Below, piece by piece: positions 1 to 8,443 of a stretch of 42,451 bases of DNA. Every line of letters begins with the position of its first letter. Position 1 is the stretch's first letter. Made by a program: the position numbers and the translations under genes. Source of the stretch: Burkholderiales bacterium (GTDB lineage: Bacteria; Pseudomonadota; Gammaproteobacteria; Burkholderiales; Burkholderiaceae_D); assembly GCA_016200895.1 (NCBI GenBank), contig JACQDX010000061.1:1-42451 (forward strand), given 5' to 3'. The notes under the pieces were generated by a model that searched no databases, was not told the DNA's origin, and saw only the letters and a program-made list of their open reading frames with translations.

Positions 1-53
1 GGAATCAGGAACAGGAAGATGAACGTTACGACCAAATGAAATTGGGACTATAG
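1..53 (+). CDS. Possible 3' end of an unidentified gene (partial)
   Basis: Reading in the frame that begins at base 3 gives an open stretch up to a TAG stop at 51-53. It encodes a short, acidic, hydrophilic tail ending in ERYDQMKLGL. Such a tail looks like the C-terminus of a real protein, and the hairpins directly downstream fit a gene end. Only about 16 residues are visible, so no family can be named. The frame could be open by chance. Confidence 0.3.
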   Translation, partial: NQEQEDERYDQMKLGL

Positions 54-127
54 CCGCCTTTAGGCGGATCAAGATTTACCAGCGCCTTTGAGGCGCCCCA
101 GCAATAAACCTCCGGCTTTGCCGGAGG
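54..127. repeat. Three tandem GC-rich hairpins
   Basis: Three short perfect inverted repeats follow one another: 54-67 (5-bp stem CCGCC/GGCGG, 4-nt loop), 82-96 (6-bp stem, TTG loop) and 109-127 (8-bp stem CCTCCGGC/GCCGGAGG, TTT loop). The last is followed by an AT-rich run (TAATTTAATTTAAA) rather than a clean T tract. The position after a possible gene end suggests a transcription terminator or an mRNA 3'-end block. The three stems are similar in design but not in sequence. From 128 to 327 I see no further gene; this stretch presumably holds the glcD promoter. Confidence 0.5.
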
Positions 128-327
128 TAATTTAATTTAAATAATACGTTTTACTTGAACAGAGTTGGGCAATTCTCCATTTCCCAGCACCGCAAGTATC
201 ACGTCTCGCAGTGTTGCATAAGCTTGCTCCAGCAAGAGCAATGAAAAGTATTTGCTGCAATTTCTGAGAACAATTCATCACAAGAGCATTAAAGCTGATT
301 ACACTCCTTGAATAAACAGGAGCCAGC

Positions 328-1806
328 ATGGAAGCATCTCTCGCCATATCTTCACGCCAGCAAGACCTTGTGCGCGCATTGCGTCAGCAATTGCCTGCAC
401 ATTGCATTTTGTATGATGAAGAAGATACCCGTCCTTATGAATGTGACGGTCTGGCTGCGTACCGCCAGTTACCGATGGTGGTGACACTGCCAGAGAATGA
501 AAGCCAGGTCATCAGCATCATCAATATCTGTCGCGAAAAACAGATCGCCATCGTGCCGCGTGGTGCCGGCACTGGCTTGTCTGGCGGTGCCATGCCGATT
601 GCTGACGGCCTGGTGCTGTCAACAGCCAAACTCAATAAAATCGTCAAGGTCGATGCCTACGCCCGTACTGCCGTGGTGCAGCCAGGGGTGCGTAATCTGG
701 CCATCTCTGAAGCAGTCGCTGCCCATGGTTTGTACTACGCACCTGACCCATCTTCACAAATCGCCTGCACCATAGGCGGCAACGTGGCAGAAAATTCTGG
801 CGGTGTGCATTGCCTCAAATATGGCCTTACCGTACACAATGTCATGGCGGTACGCGCCATCACCATGGAAGGTGAAGTCATAGAGTTAGGCGGTGGAGCG
901 CTGGATGCGCCTGGCCTTGATTTGCTGGCGGTGTTTATCGGCTCTGAAGGCATGCTGGGTGTAGTCACTGAAGTGACCGTCAAACTGATACCCAAGCCAC
1001 AAACTGCACGCGTCATCATGGCATCGTTTGATGATGTCGTCAAAGGTGGCAATGCGGTGGCCAGCGTGATTGCCGCGGGCATCATCCCAGCCGGGCTGGA
1101 AATGATGGACAAGACATCGTCACGCATGGTCGAACCCTTTGTGCAGGCAGGCTATGACACTGATGCCGAGGCCATTTTGCTCTGCGAGTCTGACGGCACC
1201 ATGGAAGAAGTCGAAGAAGAAATTGCCCGCATGAGTGCCGTGCTGGAGCAGGCGGGAGCTACCGCACTGGCAGTATCCAATACCGAAGCAGAACGCCTGC
1301 GTTTCTGGTCTGGCCGAAAAAATGCCTTCCCTGCTGCTGGCCGCATCTCCCCCGATTATTACTGCATGGATGGCACTATCCCGCGCAAGCATCTGGCGCA
1401 AGTCCTGATCAGCATCTCCGCCATGGAAGAAAAATATGGCCTGCGGTGCGCCAACGTCTTCCATGCTGGTGATGGCAACCTGCATCCGCTGATTTTATTT
1501 GATGCGAACAAAGAAGGTGAGTTTCACAGAGCCGAGGAATTTGGTGCCGAGATACTGGAGTTATGCGTCAAGGTCGGTGGCACGATTACTGGTGAACATG
1601 GCGTGGGCATAGAAAAAATCAATTCCATGTGCGTGCAGTTTTCGAGCGAGGAGATTACTGCCTTCCTCGCCTTGAAACGGGCTTTCGATCCGGATGCTTT
1701 GCTGAATCCGGATAAAGCCATACCTACTTTGCATCGCTGCGCCGAATACGGCCGCATGCACGTAAAAAAAGGTGTTTTGAAATTCCCTGATTTGCCGCGT
1801 TTTTAA
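328..1806 (+). CDS. glcD: Glycolate oxidase, FAD-binding subunit GlcD
   Basis: This is the FAD-containing catalytic subunit of glycolate oxidase, which oxidises glycolate (and often D-lactate) to glyoxylate together with GlcE and GlcF. The 492-residue length is usual for GlcD. The PCMH-type FAD-binding domain occupies the first half, with the nucleotide loop PRGAGTGLSGG at about 77-87 and the GlcD signature NVAENSGGVHCLKYG at about 152-166. The C-terminal FAD-oxidase domain has HAGDGNLHP at about 379-387 and GEHGVGIEK at about 422-430. The ATG is preceded by AGGAG at 318-322, 5 nt upstream, which fixes the start. glcE and glcF follow on the same strand. No glcC-type regulator is visible next to it. 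A D-lactate dehydrogenase is the main alternative, but the adjacent GlcE and GlcF make GlcD much more likely. Confidence 0.96.
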   Translation: MEASLAISSRQQDLVRALRQQLPAHCILYDEEDTRPYECDGLAAYRQLPMVVTLPENESQVISIINICREKQIAIVPRGAGTGLSGGAMPIADGLVLSTAKLNKIVKVDAYARTAVVQPGVRNLAISEAVAAHGLYYAPDPSSQIACTIGGNVAENSGGVHCLKYGLTVHNVMAVRAITMEGEVIELGGGALDAPGLDLLAVFIGSEGMLGVVTEVTVKLIPKPQTARVIMASFDDVVKGGNAVASVIAAGIIPAGLEMMDKTSSRMVEPFVQAGYDTDAEAILLCESDGTMEEVEEEIARMSAVLEQAGATALAVSNTEAERLRFWSGRKNAFPAAGRISPDYYCMDGTIPRKHLAQVLISISAMEEKYGLRCANVFHAGDGNLHPLILFDANKEGEFHRAEEFGAEILELCVKVGGTITGEHGVGIEKINSMCVQFSSEEITAFLALKRAFDPDALLNPDKAIPTLHRCAEYGRMHVKKGVLKFPDLPRF

Positions 1807-1837
1807 AGACAGAGGCTAGACTTAATTGGACGATGGC

Positions 1838-2902
1838 ATGCAAACGACGCTAGACAATTTTCGTGAACGCATACAGGCTGCAAGCGCCAGCGGCGCAGCG
1901 CTGCAGATACAGGGCGGTGGCAGCAAGCACTGGTACGGGCAGGAAGTGCAGGGTGATGTGCTGGATACCTGCGCCTACTGCGGCATCCTGGCATATGACC
2001 CAACCGAGTTGGTGCTGACCGCACGCAGCGGTACGCCGCTGGCAGAAATAGAAACTGCCCTCGCAGCACAAAACCAGATGCTGGCATTTGAGCCACCGCA
2101 CTGGGGCAATACTGCGACCATAGGCGGTGTCGTGGCTGCAGGCTTGTCTGGCCCACGGCGGCCCGCAGTAGGTGCCGTGCGTGATTTTGTGCTGGGTGTC
2201 AGCCTCATGAATGGGCAGGGGCAGATACTGGAATTTGGCGGCCAGGTCATGAAGAATGTCGCTGGCTATGATGTCTCGCGCTTGCTGACTGGTTCGATGG
2301 GATGCCTGGGTTTGCTGCTGGATATTTCCATCAAAGTCTTGCCACGACCCTTTGCAGAAACTACCCTGGTGTTTGCTCTGTCAGAAGCGGATTCACTGAC
2401 GCGTTTGAATCAGTGGGCAGGCCAGGCCTTGCCCATCTCTGCCAGTTGCTGGCATGTAGGTCGATTGATGCTGCGCCTATCTGGTGCCGAAGCTGCAGTG
2501 CGTGCTGCCAAAGCCAGACTGGGCGGTGAAGAAATGCAGGACGCCACGGCTTTCTGGACAGCTTTGCGTGAACAGACTCTGGATTTTTTTCAGCAAGAAG
2601 AAGAGCATGGCTTATGGCGCCTATCGCTGCCATCCACCAGCCCAGCCTTGAAGCTGACGGGCAAATCCATGATTGAATGGGGCGGCGCTCAGCGCTGGCT
2701 CTACAGCACTGAGAAACCTGAGCTGATACGCCTGACGGCACTGGCAGCTGGTGGCCATGCGAGTTTGTTCCGTGGTGGAGACAAGAGCATAGATGTGTTT
2801 GCCCCCTTGTCTGCACCCATAGAAAAGATACACAGACGCCTGAAGAATACTTTTGACCCTGCCGGTATATTCAACCCCGGTCGCATGTACAAAGGCTGGT
2901 AA
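1838..2902 (+). CDS. glcE: Glycolate oxidase subunit GlcE
   Basis: This second FAD-binding subunit of glycolate oxidase is shorter than GlcD and has a degenerate C-terminal half. The N-terminal FAD domain shows IQGGGSKHWYG, the family segment YDPTELVLTARSGTPL, and FEPPHWG followed by TIGGVVAAGLSGP. The C-terminus FDPAGIFNPGRMY is typical of FAD-linked oxidases. The start is uncertain. ATG at 1838 gives 354 residues and lines up with the N-terminus I recall for E. coli GlcE, with GGA 7 nt upstream. An in-frame TTG at 1826 has AGAGG about 10 nt upstream and would add four residues (MDDG). The gene lies 31 bp after glcD and 5 bp before glcF, so the three are probably one operon. Confidence 0.94.
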   Translation: MQTTLDNFRERIQAASASGAALQIQGGGSKHWYGQEVQGDVLDTCAYCGILAYDPTELVLTARSGTPLAEIETALAAQNQMLAFEPPHWGNTATIGGVVAAGLSGPRRPAVGAVRDFVLGVSLMNGQGQILEFGGQVMKNVAGYDVSRLLTGSMGCLGLLLDISIKVLPRPFAETTLVFALSEADSLTRLNQWAGQALPISASCWHVGRLMLRLSGAEAAVRAAKARLGGEEMQDATAFWTALREQTLDFFQQEEEHGLWRLSLPSTSPALKLTGKSMIEWGGAQRWLYSTEKPELIRLTALAAGGHASLFRGGDKSIDVFAPLSAPIEKIHRRLKNTFDPAGIFNPGRMYKGW

Positions 2903-2907
2903 AGACA

Positions 2908-4197
2908 ATGCAAACCAATCTCGCTGATTTCATCAAAGACACACGCGAAGGCAAAGAGGCTGAGGATATCTTGCGCAAGTGTGTACATTGTGGATTTTGT
3001 ACAGCTACCTGCCCGACTTATCAATTACTCGGTGACGAACTCGATGGCCCGCGTGGCCGCATCTATCTCATCAAACAGGTACTGGAAGGCAAACCCGCCA
3101 CTGTCAAAACCCAGCAACATCTGGACCGCTGCCTGACGTGCCGCAATTGCGAAACCACTTGCCCATCGGGTGTGGAATATGGCCGCCTGGTCGATATAGG
3201 CCGTCAGGTGGTGGAAAAACAGGTTGGCCGTCCGCCGTTCCAAAAACTGAACCGCGCTGCTCTCAAAGCCGTACTGCCGCGCAAATGGATATTCAATCCA
3301 GCGATGAAACTGGGCCAAAGCCTGCGCGCAGTCCTGCCCAGGTCCTTGCAAAATAAAGTGCCGGTAGCGCAAGATGCAGGGCAATGGCCGCAAACTGAGC
3401 ACGCCCGCAAGATGCTCTTGCTGGATGGCTGCGTGCAACCTGCCATGTCACCGAACATCAATGCTGCCACCGCCAGGGTGCTGGATGCCGTGGGTGTGCA
3501 ATTGCAGATTGCCCCCAAGGCCGGTTGCTGCGGAGCCATACGCTATCATTTGAATGAGCATGAAGATGGCCTCAATGATATGCGCCAGAATATTGATGCA
3601 TGGTGGCCGTATGTAGAAGCTGGTGCAGAAGCCATCGTCATGACCGCGTCTGGCTGTGGTGCCACGGTAAAAGAGTACGGGCATTTACTGGCGCATGATG
3701 AAGCCTATGCAGGTAAAGCAGGAAAAATATCCATGCTGACCCGTGACCTCAGTGAAATTTTGCCAGAATTCCAGCCGCAACTGGTACAGCGCCTGCAAGG
3801 CAAAATCAGCAAGCACATCGCCTGGCACCCGCCTTGCACCCTGCAACACGGCCAGCAGATACGCGGCAAGGTCGAAGGCCTGTTGACGGCGATTGGTGTT
3901 GACGTGAAGTTGTGTGCTGACAGCCATTTATGTTGCGGCTCAGCCGGTACTTATTCTGTCTTGCAACCCAAGCTCTCCTATCAATTGCGCGATAACAAAT
4001 TACGCAATCTGGAGGCGACAGATGCAGAGATGATTCTGTCGGCGAATATAGGTTGCATCACGCATTTGCAGTCAGGCACAGAACTCCCAGTACAGCACTG
4101 GATAGAACTCATAGATCGGGCCTTGCAGGACCCGGCGATAAGTCAGAAGTTGCCTGAAGCGGGTAGCGAATTAACTGCTGTGAATAAATCTGAGTGA
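2908..4197 (+). CDS. glcF: Glycolate oxidase iron-sulfur subunit GlcF
   Basis: This subunit carries electrons from the flavin subunits towards the membrane quinone pool. Two 4Fe-4S ferredoxin motifs are clear: Cys25, 28, 31 and 35 (CVHCGFCTATCP) and Cys75, 78, 81 and 85 (CLTCRNCETTCP). The C-terminal half holds two CCG-type cysteine-rich domains of the HdrB/GlcF kind, with KAGCCGAIRYHL, HPPCTLQHG and SHLCCGSAGTYS. The 429-residue length fits the family. ATG at 2908 lies 5 bp after the glcE stop. The next gene begins 3 bp after the stop, so transcription probably continues into it. Confidence 0.95.
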   Translation: MQTNLADFIKDTREGKEAEDILRKCVHCGFCTATCPTYQLLGDELDGPRGRIYLIKQVLEGKPATVKTQQHLDRCLTCRNCETTCPSGVEYGRLVDIGRQVVEKQVGRPPFQKLNRAALKAVLPRKWIFNPAMKLGQSLRAVLPRSLQNKVPVAQDAGQWPQTEHARKMLLLDGCVQPAMSPNINAATARVLDAVGVQLQIAPKAGCCGAIRYHLNEHEDGLNDMRQNIDAWWPYVEAGAEAIVMTASGCGATVKEYGHLLAHDEAYAGKAGKISMLTRDLSEILPEFQPQLVQRLQGKISKHIAWHPPCTLQHGQQIRGKVEGLLTAIGVDVKLCADSHLCCGSAGTYSVLQPKLSYQLRDNKLRNLEATDAEMILSANIGCITHLQSGTELPVQHWIELIDRALQDPAISQKLPEAGSELTAVNKSE

Positions 4198-4200
4198 TAC

Positions 4201-4737
4201 ATGAGCAGCCAGCGTGCACTTCTTAGCGAATGCGGGCATCCACAGCAAAGCGTGTTGATGCCTGAGATAGTTCATGCTGCCTATTATCGCGATTCGTACA
4301 GGGTTGAGCTTAGCCGCAACAGACTGACAGTCTGTGACGCATTTCATGGGATTTTCATGCACAGGCCAACATGGATGAAGTTAATCATGATGAGCCGTAA
4401 TTACCTGATATCCATGTTTGGTGTTGCCGTACCAGCCAGTGCAGAAATCATGCATCCATGCATGAGATCAGATTACCAAGTGGGTGAAAAAATAGGTGCC
4501 TGGCCTATTTTTTATCTGGGTTCAGAAGAACTGGTTGCCGGACGCGACAACAGCCATCTGGATTTCCGGCTTTCCATCGTGCGTGTGGAAGAGGAGCAGA
4601 CCGCTGCTATCGTAGTGTCAACGGTCTGCCTGACACACAACTGGTTTGGACGGGCCTATATACAATTGATACGCCCTTTTCATCGCTGGGGCCTGAAGTA
4701 CCTGATACGGCAGGCAATACTGGCGGGGCGCTTGTGA
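4201..4737 (+). CDS. DUF2867 family protein
   Basis: The 178-residue protein matches the DUF2867 pattern as I know it: an N-terminal strand with YRDSYRVEL, then HRPTWMKLIMMSRNYLISMFG, a central LGSEELVAGRDNSHLDFRL, and a C-terminal LTHNWFGRAYIQLIRPFHR. The function of this family is not established to my knowledge. The start is unsure: ATG at 4201 is only 3 bp after glcF, and an internal ATG at 4258 begins MPEIVHAAYYRDSY, close to the conserved part. Tight spacing suggests co-transcription with glcDEF, but nothing in the sequence ties it to glycolate metabolism. Confidence 0.82.
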   Translation: MSSQRALLSECGHPQQSVLMPEIVHAAYYRDSYRVELSRNRLTVCDAFHGIFMHRPTWMKLIMMSRNYLISMFGVAVPASAEIMHPCMRSDYQVGEKIGAWPIFYLGSEELVAGRDNSHLDFRLSIVRVEEEQTAAIVVSTVCLTHNWFGRAYIQLIRPFHRWGLKYLIRQAILAGRL

Positions 4738-4776
4738 TTCGAGATGAGTTGAGGGCTTATCCCATGATATCAATCA

Positions 4777-5259
4777 TCACTCGGCCAGTAGCTTTTCTAT
4801 ATCATCCAGCAAGTCCTTAGGTGCAGTCTGTGGCGCATAGCGTTTGAAGACGGTACCGTCTTTCTTGACCAGGAACTTGGTGAAATTCCATTTAATGGAC
4901 TGGCTGCCCAATAGGCCAGGGGCCTGGCTTTTCAGGTGCTGGAACAAGGGGTGAGCCTTGTCGCCATTCACATCGATCTTGTCGAACAGGGGAAAAGTCA
5001 CGCCAAAATTCTTTTCGCAGAAAGAGCCAATTTCGCCAGCCGAACCCGGTTCCTGGTGACCAAACTGGTTGCAGGGGAAGCCCAATACTTCGACGCCCTT
5101 GTCCTTGAATTGCTGGTAGATCGCTTCCAAGCCTTTGTACTGCGGTGTGAAACCGCAATTGCTGGCGGTATTCACGATCAGCAATACCTTGCCTGCATAT
5201 TGTTTCAGGTCGACGGGCGTGCCCTGCAGGCTATTGGCTTGAAAGTCTAGCGTGCTCAT
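4777..5259 (-). CDS. gpx: Glutathione peroxidase family protein (Cys type)
   Basis: This small thiol peroxidase of the GPx family reduces hydrogen peroxide and organic hydroperoxides using glutathione or thioredoxin. The peroxidatic residue is Cys35 in NTASNCGFTPQY, where animal enzymes have selenocysteine. The catalytic tetrad partners are visible in GFPCNQFGHQEPG (Gln) and KWNFTKFL (Trp and Asn). The 160-residue length is typical of the monomeric bacterial type, and there is no signal peptide. Its ATG overlaps the pilU stop codon in an ATGA arrangement (5256-5259), so it is probably translated by coupling from the pilus motor genes. Most Cys-type enzymes prefer thioredoxin, so true glutathione dependence is not shown by the sequence. 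Confidence 0.93.
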   Translation of the reverse strand: MSTLDFQANSLQGTPVDLKQYAGKVLLIVNTASNCGFTPQYKGLEAIYQQFKDKGVEVLGFPCNQFGHQEPGSAGEIGSFCEKNFGVTFPLFDKIDVNGDKAHPLFQHLKSQAPGLLGSQSIKWNFTKFLVKKDGTVFKRYAPQTAPKDLLDDIEKLLAE

Positions 5260-6392
5260 ACGATACCCAGATGTTTGGTGCCAGCACTCAGGTCGCGGTC
5301 TTTGGCGTCTTTGCCTTTCAACATGATGGCCAGGCGCAGTTCATTGACAGAGTCGGCATTGCGCAGGGCATCTTCATACGTGATCTGGTCTGCTTCATGC
5401 AAATCAAACAGGGACTGATCGAAAGTTTGCATGCCCAGCTCGCGGGATTTCTTCATGATCTCTTTGATTTCATGTACCGCACCTTTAAAGATCAGGTCAG
5501 ACACCAGCGGGGTATTGAGCATGATTTCTACTGCTGCAGCACGGCCCTTGCGACCCTTGAGTGGTACCAGGCGCTGTGAAATAACCGCCTTCAGGTTCAG
5601 CGACAAGTCCATCAGCAACTGCTGTCGACGTTCTTCCGGGAAGAAGTTGATGATACGGTCAAGCGCCTGGTTTGAGCTATTGGCATGCAGGGTAGCAAGG
5701 CAAAGGTGGCCGGTTTCTGCAAAGGCAACAGCAAAGTCCATGGTTTCGCGGTCACGGATCTCACCGATCTGGATAACATCCGGTGCCTGACGCAGGGAGT
5801 TTTTCAATGCTGCACCCCAGTCTTCAGTATCGATACCGATTTCACGCTGGGTGATGATGCAATTCATGTGCGGGTGCACATATTCTATCGGGTCTTCGAT
5901 CGTGATGATGTGACCATAGCTGTTGGCATTTCTATAGCCCAGCATGGCTGCCAGAGATGTTGATTTACCTGAACCGGTAGCACCCACCATGATGACCAGG
6001 CCACGCTTGGTCATGGCGACATCTTTGAGGTTTTCTGGCAAGCCCAGGTCTTCCAGTTTAGGAATGGCCGTGGTAATCGTCCGCAGCACCAGGCCAACGC
6101 GGCCCTGTTGCATGAAGGCCGAAACACGGAAACGCCCCAGGCCTGCCGGGCTGATCGCGAAATTACATTCCTTGGTCGCTTCAAATTCTGAAGATTGCTT
6201 ATCGTTCATGATAGAACGGGCAAGATCAACAGTATGGGCGGGTGACAGCGGCTGATTCGACACTGGCGTTACCCGCCCGTCTATCTTGAAGGCCGGTGGG
6301 AAGTCGGCAGTAATAAATAAGTCTGAACCGTTTTTGCTGAGCATAAGTCTCAGCAAATCATTCATGAATTTGGTAGCCTGATCGCGTTCCAT
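5256..6392 (-). CDS. pilU: Type IV pilus retraction ATPase PilU
   Basis: PilU is a hexameric AAA-type secretion ATPase that acts with PilT to retract type IV pili from the cytoplasmic side. The 378-residue protein has SDLFITADFPP near the N-terminus, Walker A GATGSGKS at 137-144, an Asp box IEDPIE at 165-170, a Walker B region with IQIGEIRDRETM at about 207-218 and a His box AETGHLCLATLHAN. It lacks the AIRNLIRE motif of PilT, which separates the two paralogues. ATG at 6392 is preceded by AAAGG about 7 nt upstream; a TTG at 6410 also lies in frame but is less likely. It lies 18 bp after pilT and overlaps gpx by 4 bp. Confidence 0.93.
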   Translation of the reverse strand: MERDQATKFMNDLLRLMLSKNGSDLFITADFPPAFKIDGRVTPVSNQPLSPAHTVDLARSIMNDKQSSEFEATKECNFAISPAGLGRFRVSAFMQQGRVGLVLRTITTAIPKLEDLGLPENLKDVAMTKRGLVIMVGATGSGKSTSLAAMLGYRNANSYGHIITIEDPIEYVHPHMNCIITQREIGIDTEDWGAALKNSLRQAPDVIQIGEIRDRETMDFAVAFAETGHLCLATLHANSSNQALDRIINFFPEERRQQLLMDLSLNLKAVISQRLVPLKGRKGRAAAVEIMLNTPLVSDLIFKGAVHEIKEIMKKSRELGMQTFDQSLFDLHEADQITYEDALRNADSVNELRLAIMLKGKDAKDRDLSAGTKHLGIV

Positions 6393-6410
6393 TTTTTTTC
6401 CTTTGATCAA

Positions 6411-7454
6411 TTAGCCGGGGAAGTTGTCTGGTGTTTTGGCTGCACCACGTGCAGTCGCCACCGAGATGACATTGCGGCGCACCAGATCAGTCAGATTTTG
6501 ATCCAGCGTCTGCATACCCAGGTTACTACCGGTTTGTATCGATGAATACATTTGCGCAATCTTGGCTTCGCGGATAAGGTTACGTATCGCCGGTGTACCC
6601 AGCATGATTTCATGCGCCGCCACGCGGCCAGAACCATCCTTGGTTTTCAGCAGGGTTTGCGAGATAACTGCTTGCAGGGATTCTGACAACATCGAACGCA
6701 CCATCTCTTTTTCTTCTGCCGGGAAAACGTCGACAATACGGTCAATGGTCTTGGCAGCAGATGAGGTATGCAGCGTACCAAACACCAAGTGACCGGTTTC
6801 AGCGGCAGTCAGTGCCAGGCGTATGGTTTCCAGATCACGCAACTCACCTACCAGGATCGCATCAGGATCTTCACGCAGAGCAGAACGCAAGGCAGCATTG
6901 AATGACATTGTATGCGGGCCGACTTCGCGCTGGTTGATCAGGCATTTTTTTGATTCATGCACGAATTCGATAGGGTCTTCCACCGTCAGGATGTGGCCAT
7001 ATTCATTTTCATTGAGGTGGTTTACCATCGCCGCCAGCGTGGTTGATTTGCCAGAACCGGTAGGACCAGTCACCAGTACCAGACCACGTGGTTTCATGGC
7101 CAGTTCAGCGAAGATCTTGGGAGTATTCAACTGTTCCAGCGACAAGATCTTGGATGGAATGGTACGCATAACCGCCGCCGCACCGCGTTCCTGGTTGAAA
7201 GCATTCACACGAAAACGTGCCAGGCCCGGGATGGAGAAGGAAAAATCGCACTCCAGCGATTCTTCATAAATTTTGCGCTGCGAGTCATTCATGATGTCAT
7301 AGATCAACTCATGGACATCTTTATGCTCCAGAGGGGGCAAATTAATGCGCCTGACGTCGCCATGTACCCGTATCATGGGCGGCAAGCCGGAGGATAAGTG
7401 TAAATCGGAGGCATTGTTCTTGACAGAGAACGCCAGCAGTTCTGAAATGTCCAT
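6411..7454 (-). CDS. pilT: Type IV pilus twitching motility ATPase PilT
   Basis: PilT is the main retraction motor of type IV pili and is needed for twitching motility. The 347-residue protein starts MDISELLAFSVKNNASDLHL, has Walker A GPTGSGKS at 130-137, the Asp box VEDPIEFVH, Walker B DAILVGELRD, the His box AETGHLVFGTLHT and the PilT-specific AIRNLIREAK near residue 290. All catalytic elements are intact. It is the first gene of the minus-strand set pilT-pilU-gpx and is divergent from yggS, an arrangement I recall from other Burkholderiales. The promoter should lie in the 284-bp gap at 7455-7738, which also holds an inverted-repeat element. Confidence 0.96.
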   Translation of the reverse strand: MDISELLAFSVKNNASDLHLSSGLPPMIRVHGDVRRINLPPLEHKDVHELIYDIMNDSQRKIYEESLECDFSFSIPGLARFRVNAFNQERGAAAVMRTIPSKILSLEQLNTPKIFAELAMKPRGLVLVTGPTGSGKSTTLAAMVNHLNENEYGHILTVEDPIEFVHESKKCLINQREVGPHTMSFNAALRSALREDPDAILVGELRDLETIRLALTAAETGHLVFGTLHTSSAAKTIDRIVDVFPAEEKEMVRSMLSESLQAVISQTLLKTKDGSGRVAAHEIMLGTPAIRNLIREAKIAQMYSSIQTGSNLGMQTLDQNLTDLVRRNVISVATARGAAKTPDNFPG

Positions 7455-7503
7455 TTATAATTCCGGTAGTGAAATCGTTGCTGATTGTGGGTAAGCTGCT
7501 CTA

Positions 7504-7652
7504 AGAACCTGTTTCCGATCTTAAGCGCGTGCGTGATCGAGGCTCATGTGCTGCTCAAAAATGCTCATGTACCAGTGTACATTCCGTTTTTTGCGCTGCG
7601 TTTTTGTTACCATGACCCCGCTGACGCTCGCTACAGATCGTAAACATGTTCT
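7504..7652. repeat. 149-bp element with imperfect terminal inverted repeats
   Basis: The left end AGAACCTGTTTCCGATCT (7504-7521) and the complement of the right end (7635-7652), AGAACATGTTTACGATCT, agree at 16 of 18 bases. Pairing continues inward less perfectly for about 20 more bases. The centre contains a small stem TGTAC-CAGT-GTACA. No open frame inside looks like a protein. The shape fits a MITE-like or other palindromic intergenic repeat, and it would fold as a long RNA hairpin on either strand. No target-site duplication is obvious. It sits between divergent pilT and yggS. The remainder of the gap (7455-7503 and 7653-7738) shows nothing else clear. Confidence 0.6.
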
Positions 7653-7738
7653 AAAGCAAGATAAAAGCAATATTAAGCTGTGGACGGGAGTTTTACCAGA
7701 AGTTCACAACGAATTAGATAGATTTTTGGTTACTGATT

Positions 7739-8443
7739 ATGTCCTCAATTTCTGACAACTTGCAAGCCGTAAGTGCGAATATCCGCGCTGCGGCCCTTGC
7801 CAGCGGGCGCGATCCGCAACAACTACACCTGTTGGCTGTATCCAAGACCTTTCCTGCTGATGCCGTCATAGATGCTGCAGAGGCTGGCCAGCATTGTTTT
7901 GGTGAGAATTACCTTCAAGAAGCTTTAGACAAGATGCAAGAAGTACAGGCAAAAAAGCCGCAACTTCAGCTCGAATGGCATTTTATCGGCCCCATGCAAA
8001 GCAATAAGACTCGCCCCATAGCCGAGAATTTTGCCTGGGTGCATTCAGTCGACCGCGAAAAAATTGCCCAGCGACTGTCTGAACAAAGACCGCCAGATAT
8101 GCCAGCCCTTAATATTTGTCTGCAAGTTAATATTAGCGGTGAGGCAAGTAAAAGTGGTGTTTTGCCAGATGAAGCCCTGGCGCTGGCACAAAAAATTGTG
8201 CTGCTGCCAGGCTTGCAGTTGCGTGGCCTGATGGCCGTGCCAGAAGCCTGTGATGATGAGCAGGTGCAAAGGCAGGCATTTCACCAGTTGAAACAATTGA
8301 GTGACAGCATACAGGCCGCAGGCATCGCCCTGGATACCTTGTCCATGGGCATGAGTGGCGACATGCATGCGGCTATCGCAGAGGGAAGCACCATGCTGAG
8401 GATAGGAACCGCTATTTTTGGAAACAGGAACTATGCAAAATAA
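7739..8443 (+). CDS. yggS: Pyridoxal phosphate homeostasis protein YggS (PLPBP)
   Basis: This single-domain TIM-barrel protein binds pyridoxal 5'-phosphate and buffers its supply; no enzymatic activity is known. The PLP-binding lysine is Lys36 in LLAVSKTFP. Other family segments are GENYLQEALDK, WHFIGPMQSNK, and the C-terminal phosphate-binding SMGMSGDMHAAIAEGSTMLRIGTAIFG. The 234-residue length is normal. The ATG at 7739 has no strong Shine-Dalgarno sequence. The next gene, proC, starts inside its last codons, a pairing common in proteobacteria. Confidence 0.96.
   Translation: MSSISDNLQAVSANIRAAALASGRDPQQLHLLAVSKTFPADAVIDAAEAGQHCFGENYLQEALDKMQEVQAKKPQLQLEWHFIGPMQSNKTRPIAENFAWVHSVDREKIAQRLSEQRPPDMPALNICLQVNISGEASKSGVLPDEALALAQKIVLLPGLQLRGLMAVPEACDDEQVQRQAFHQLKQLSDSIQAAGIALDTLSMGMSGDMHAAIAEGSTMLRIGTAIFGNRNYAK

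Noticed and set aside
2361..2816. 151-residue open frame antisense to glcE
   Set aside because: glcE is strongly supported here; the antisense frame shows no domain or Shine-Dalgarno sequence.
7546..7755. 69-residue open frame before yggS
   Set aside because: It starts inside the inverted-repeat element and overlaps the yggS start in another frame; no domain is seen.
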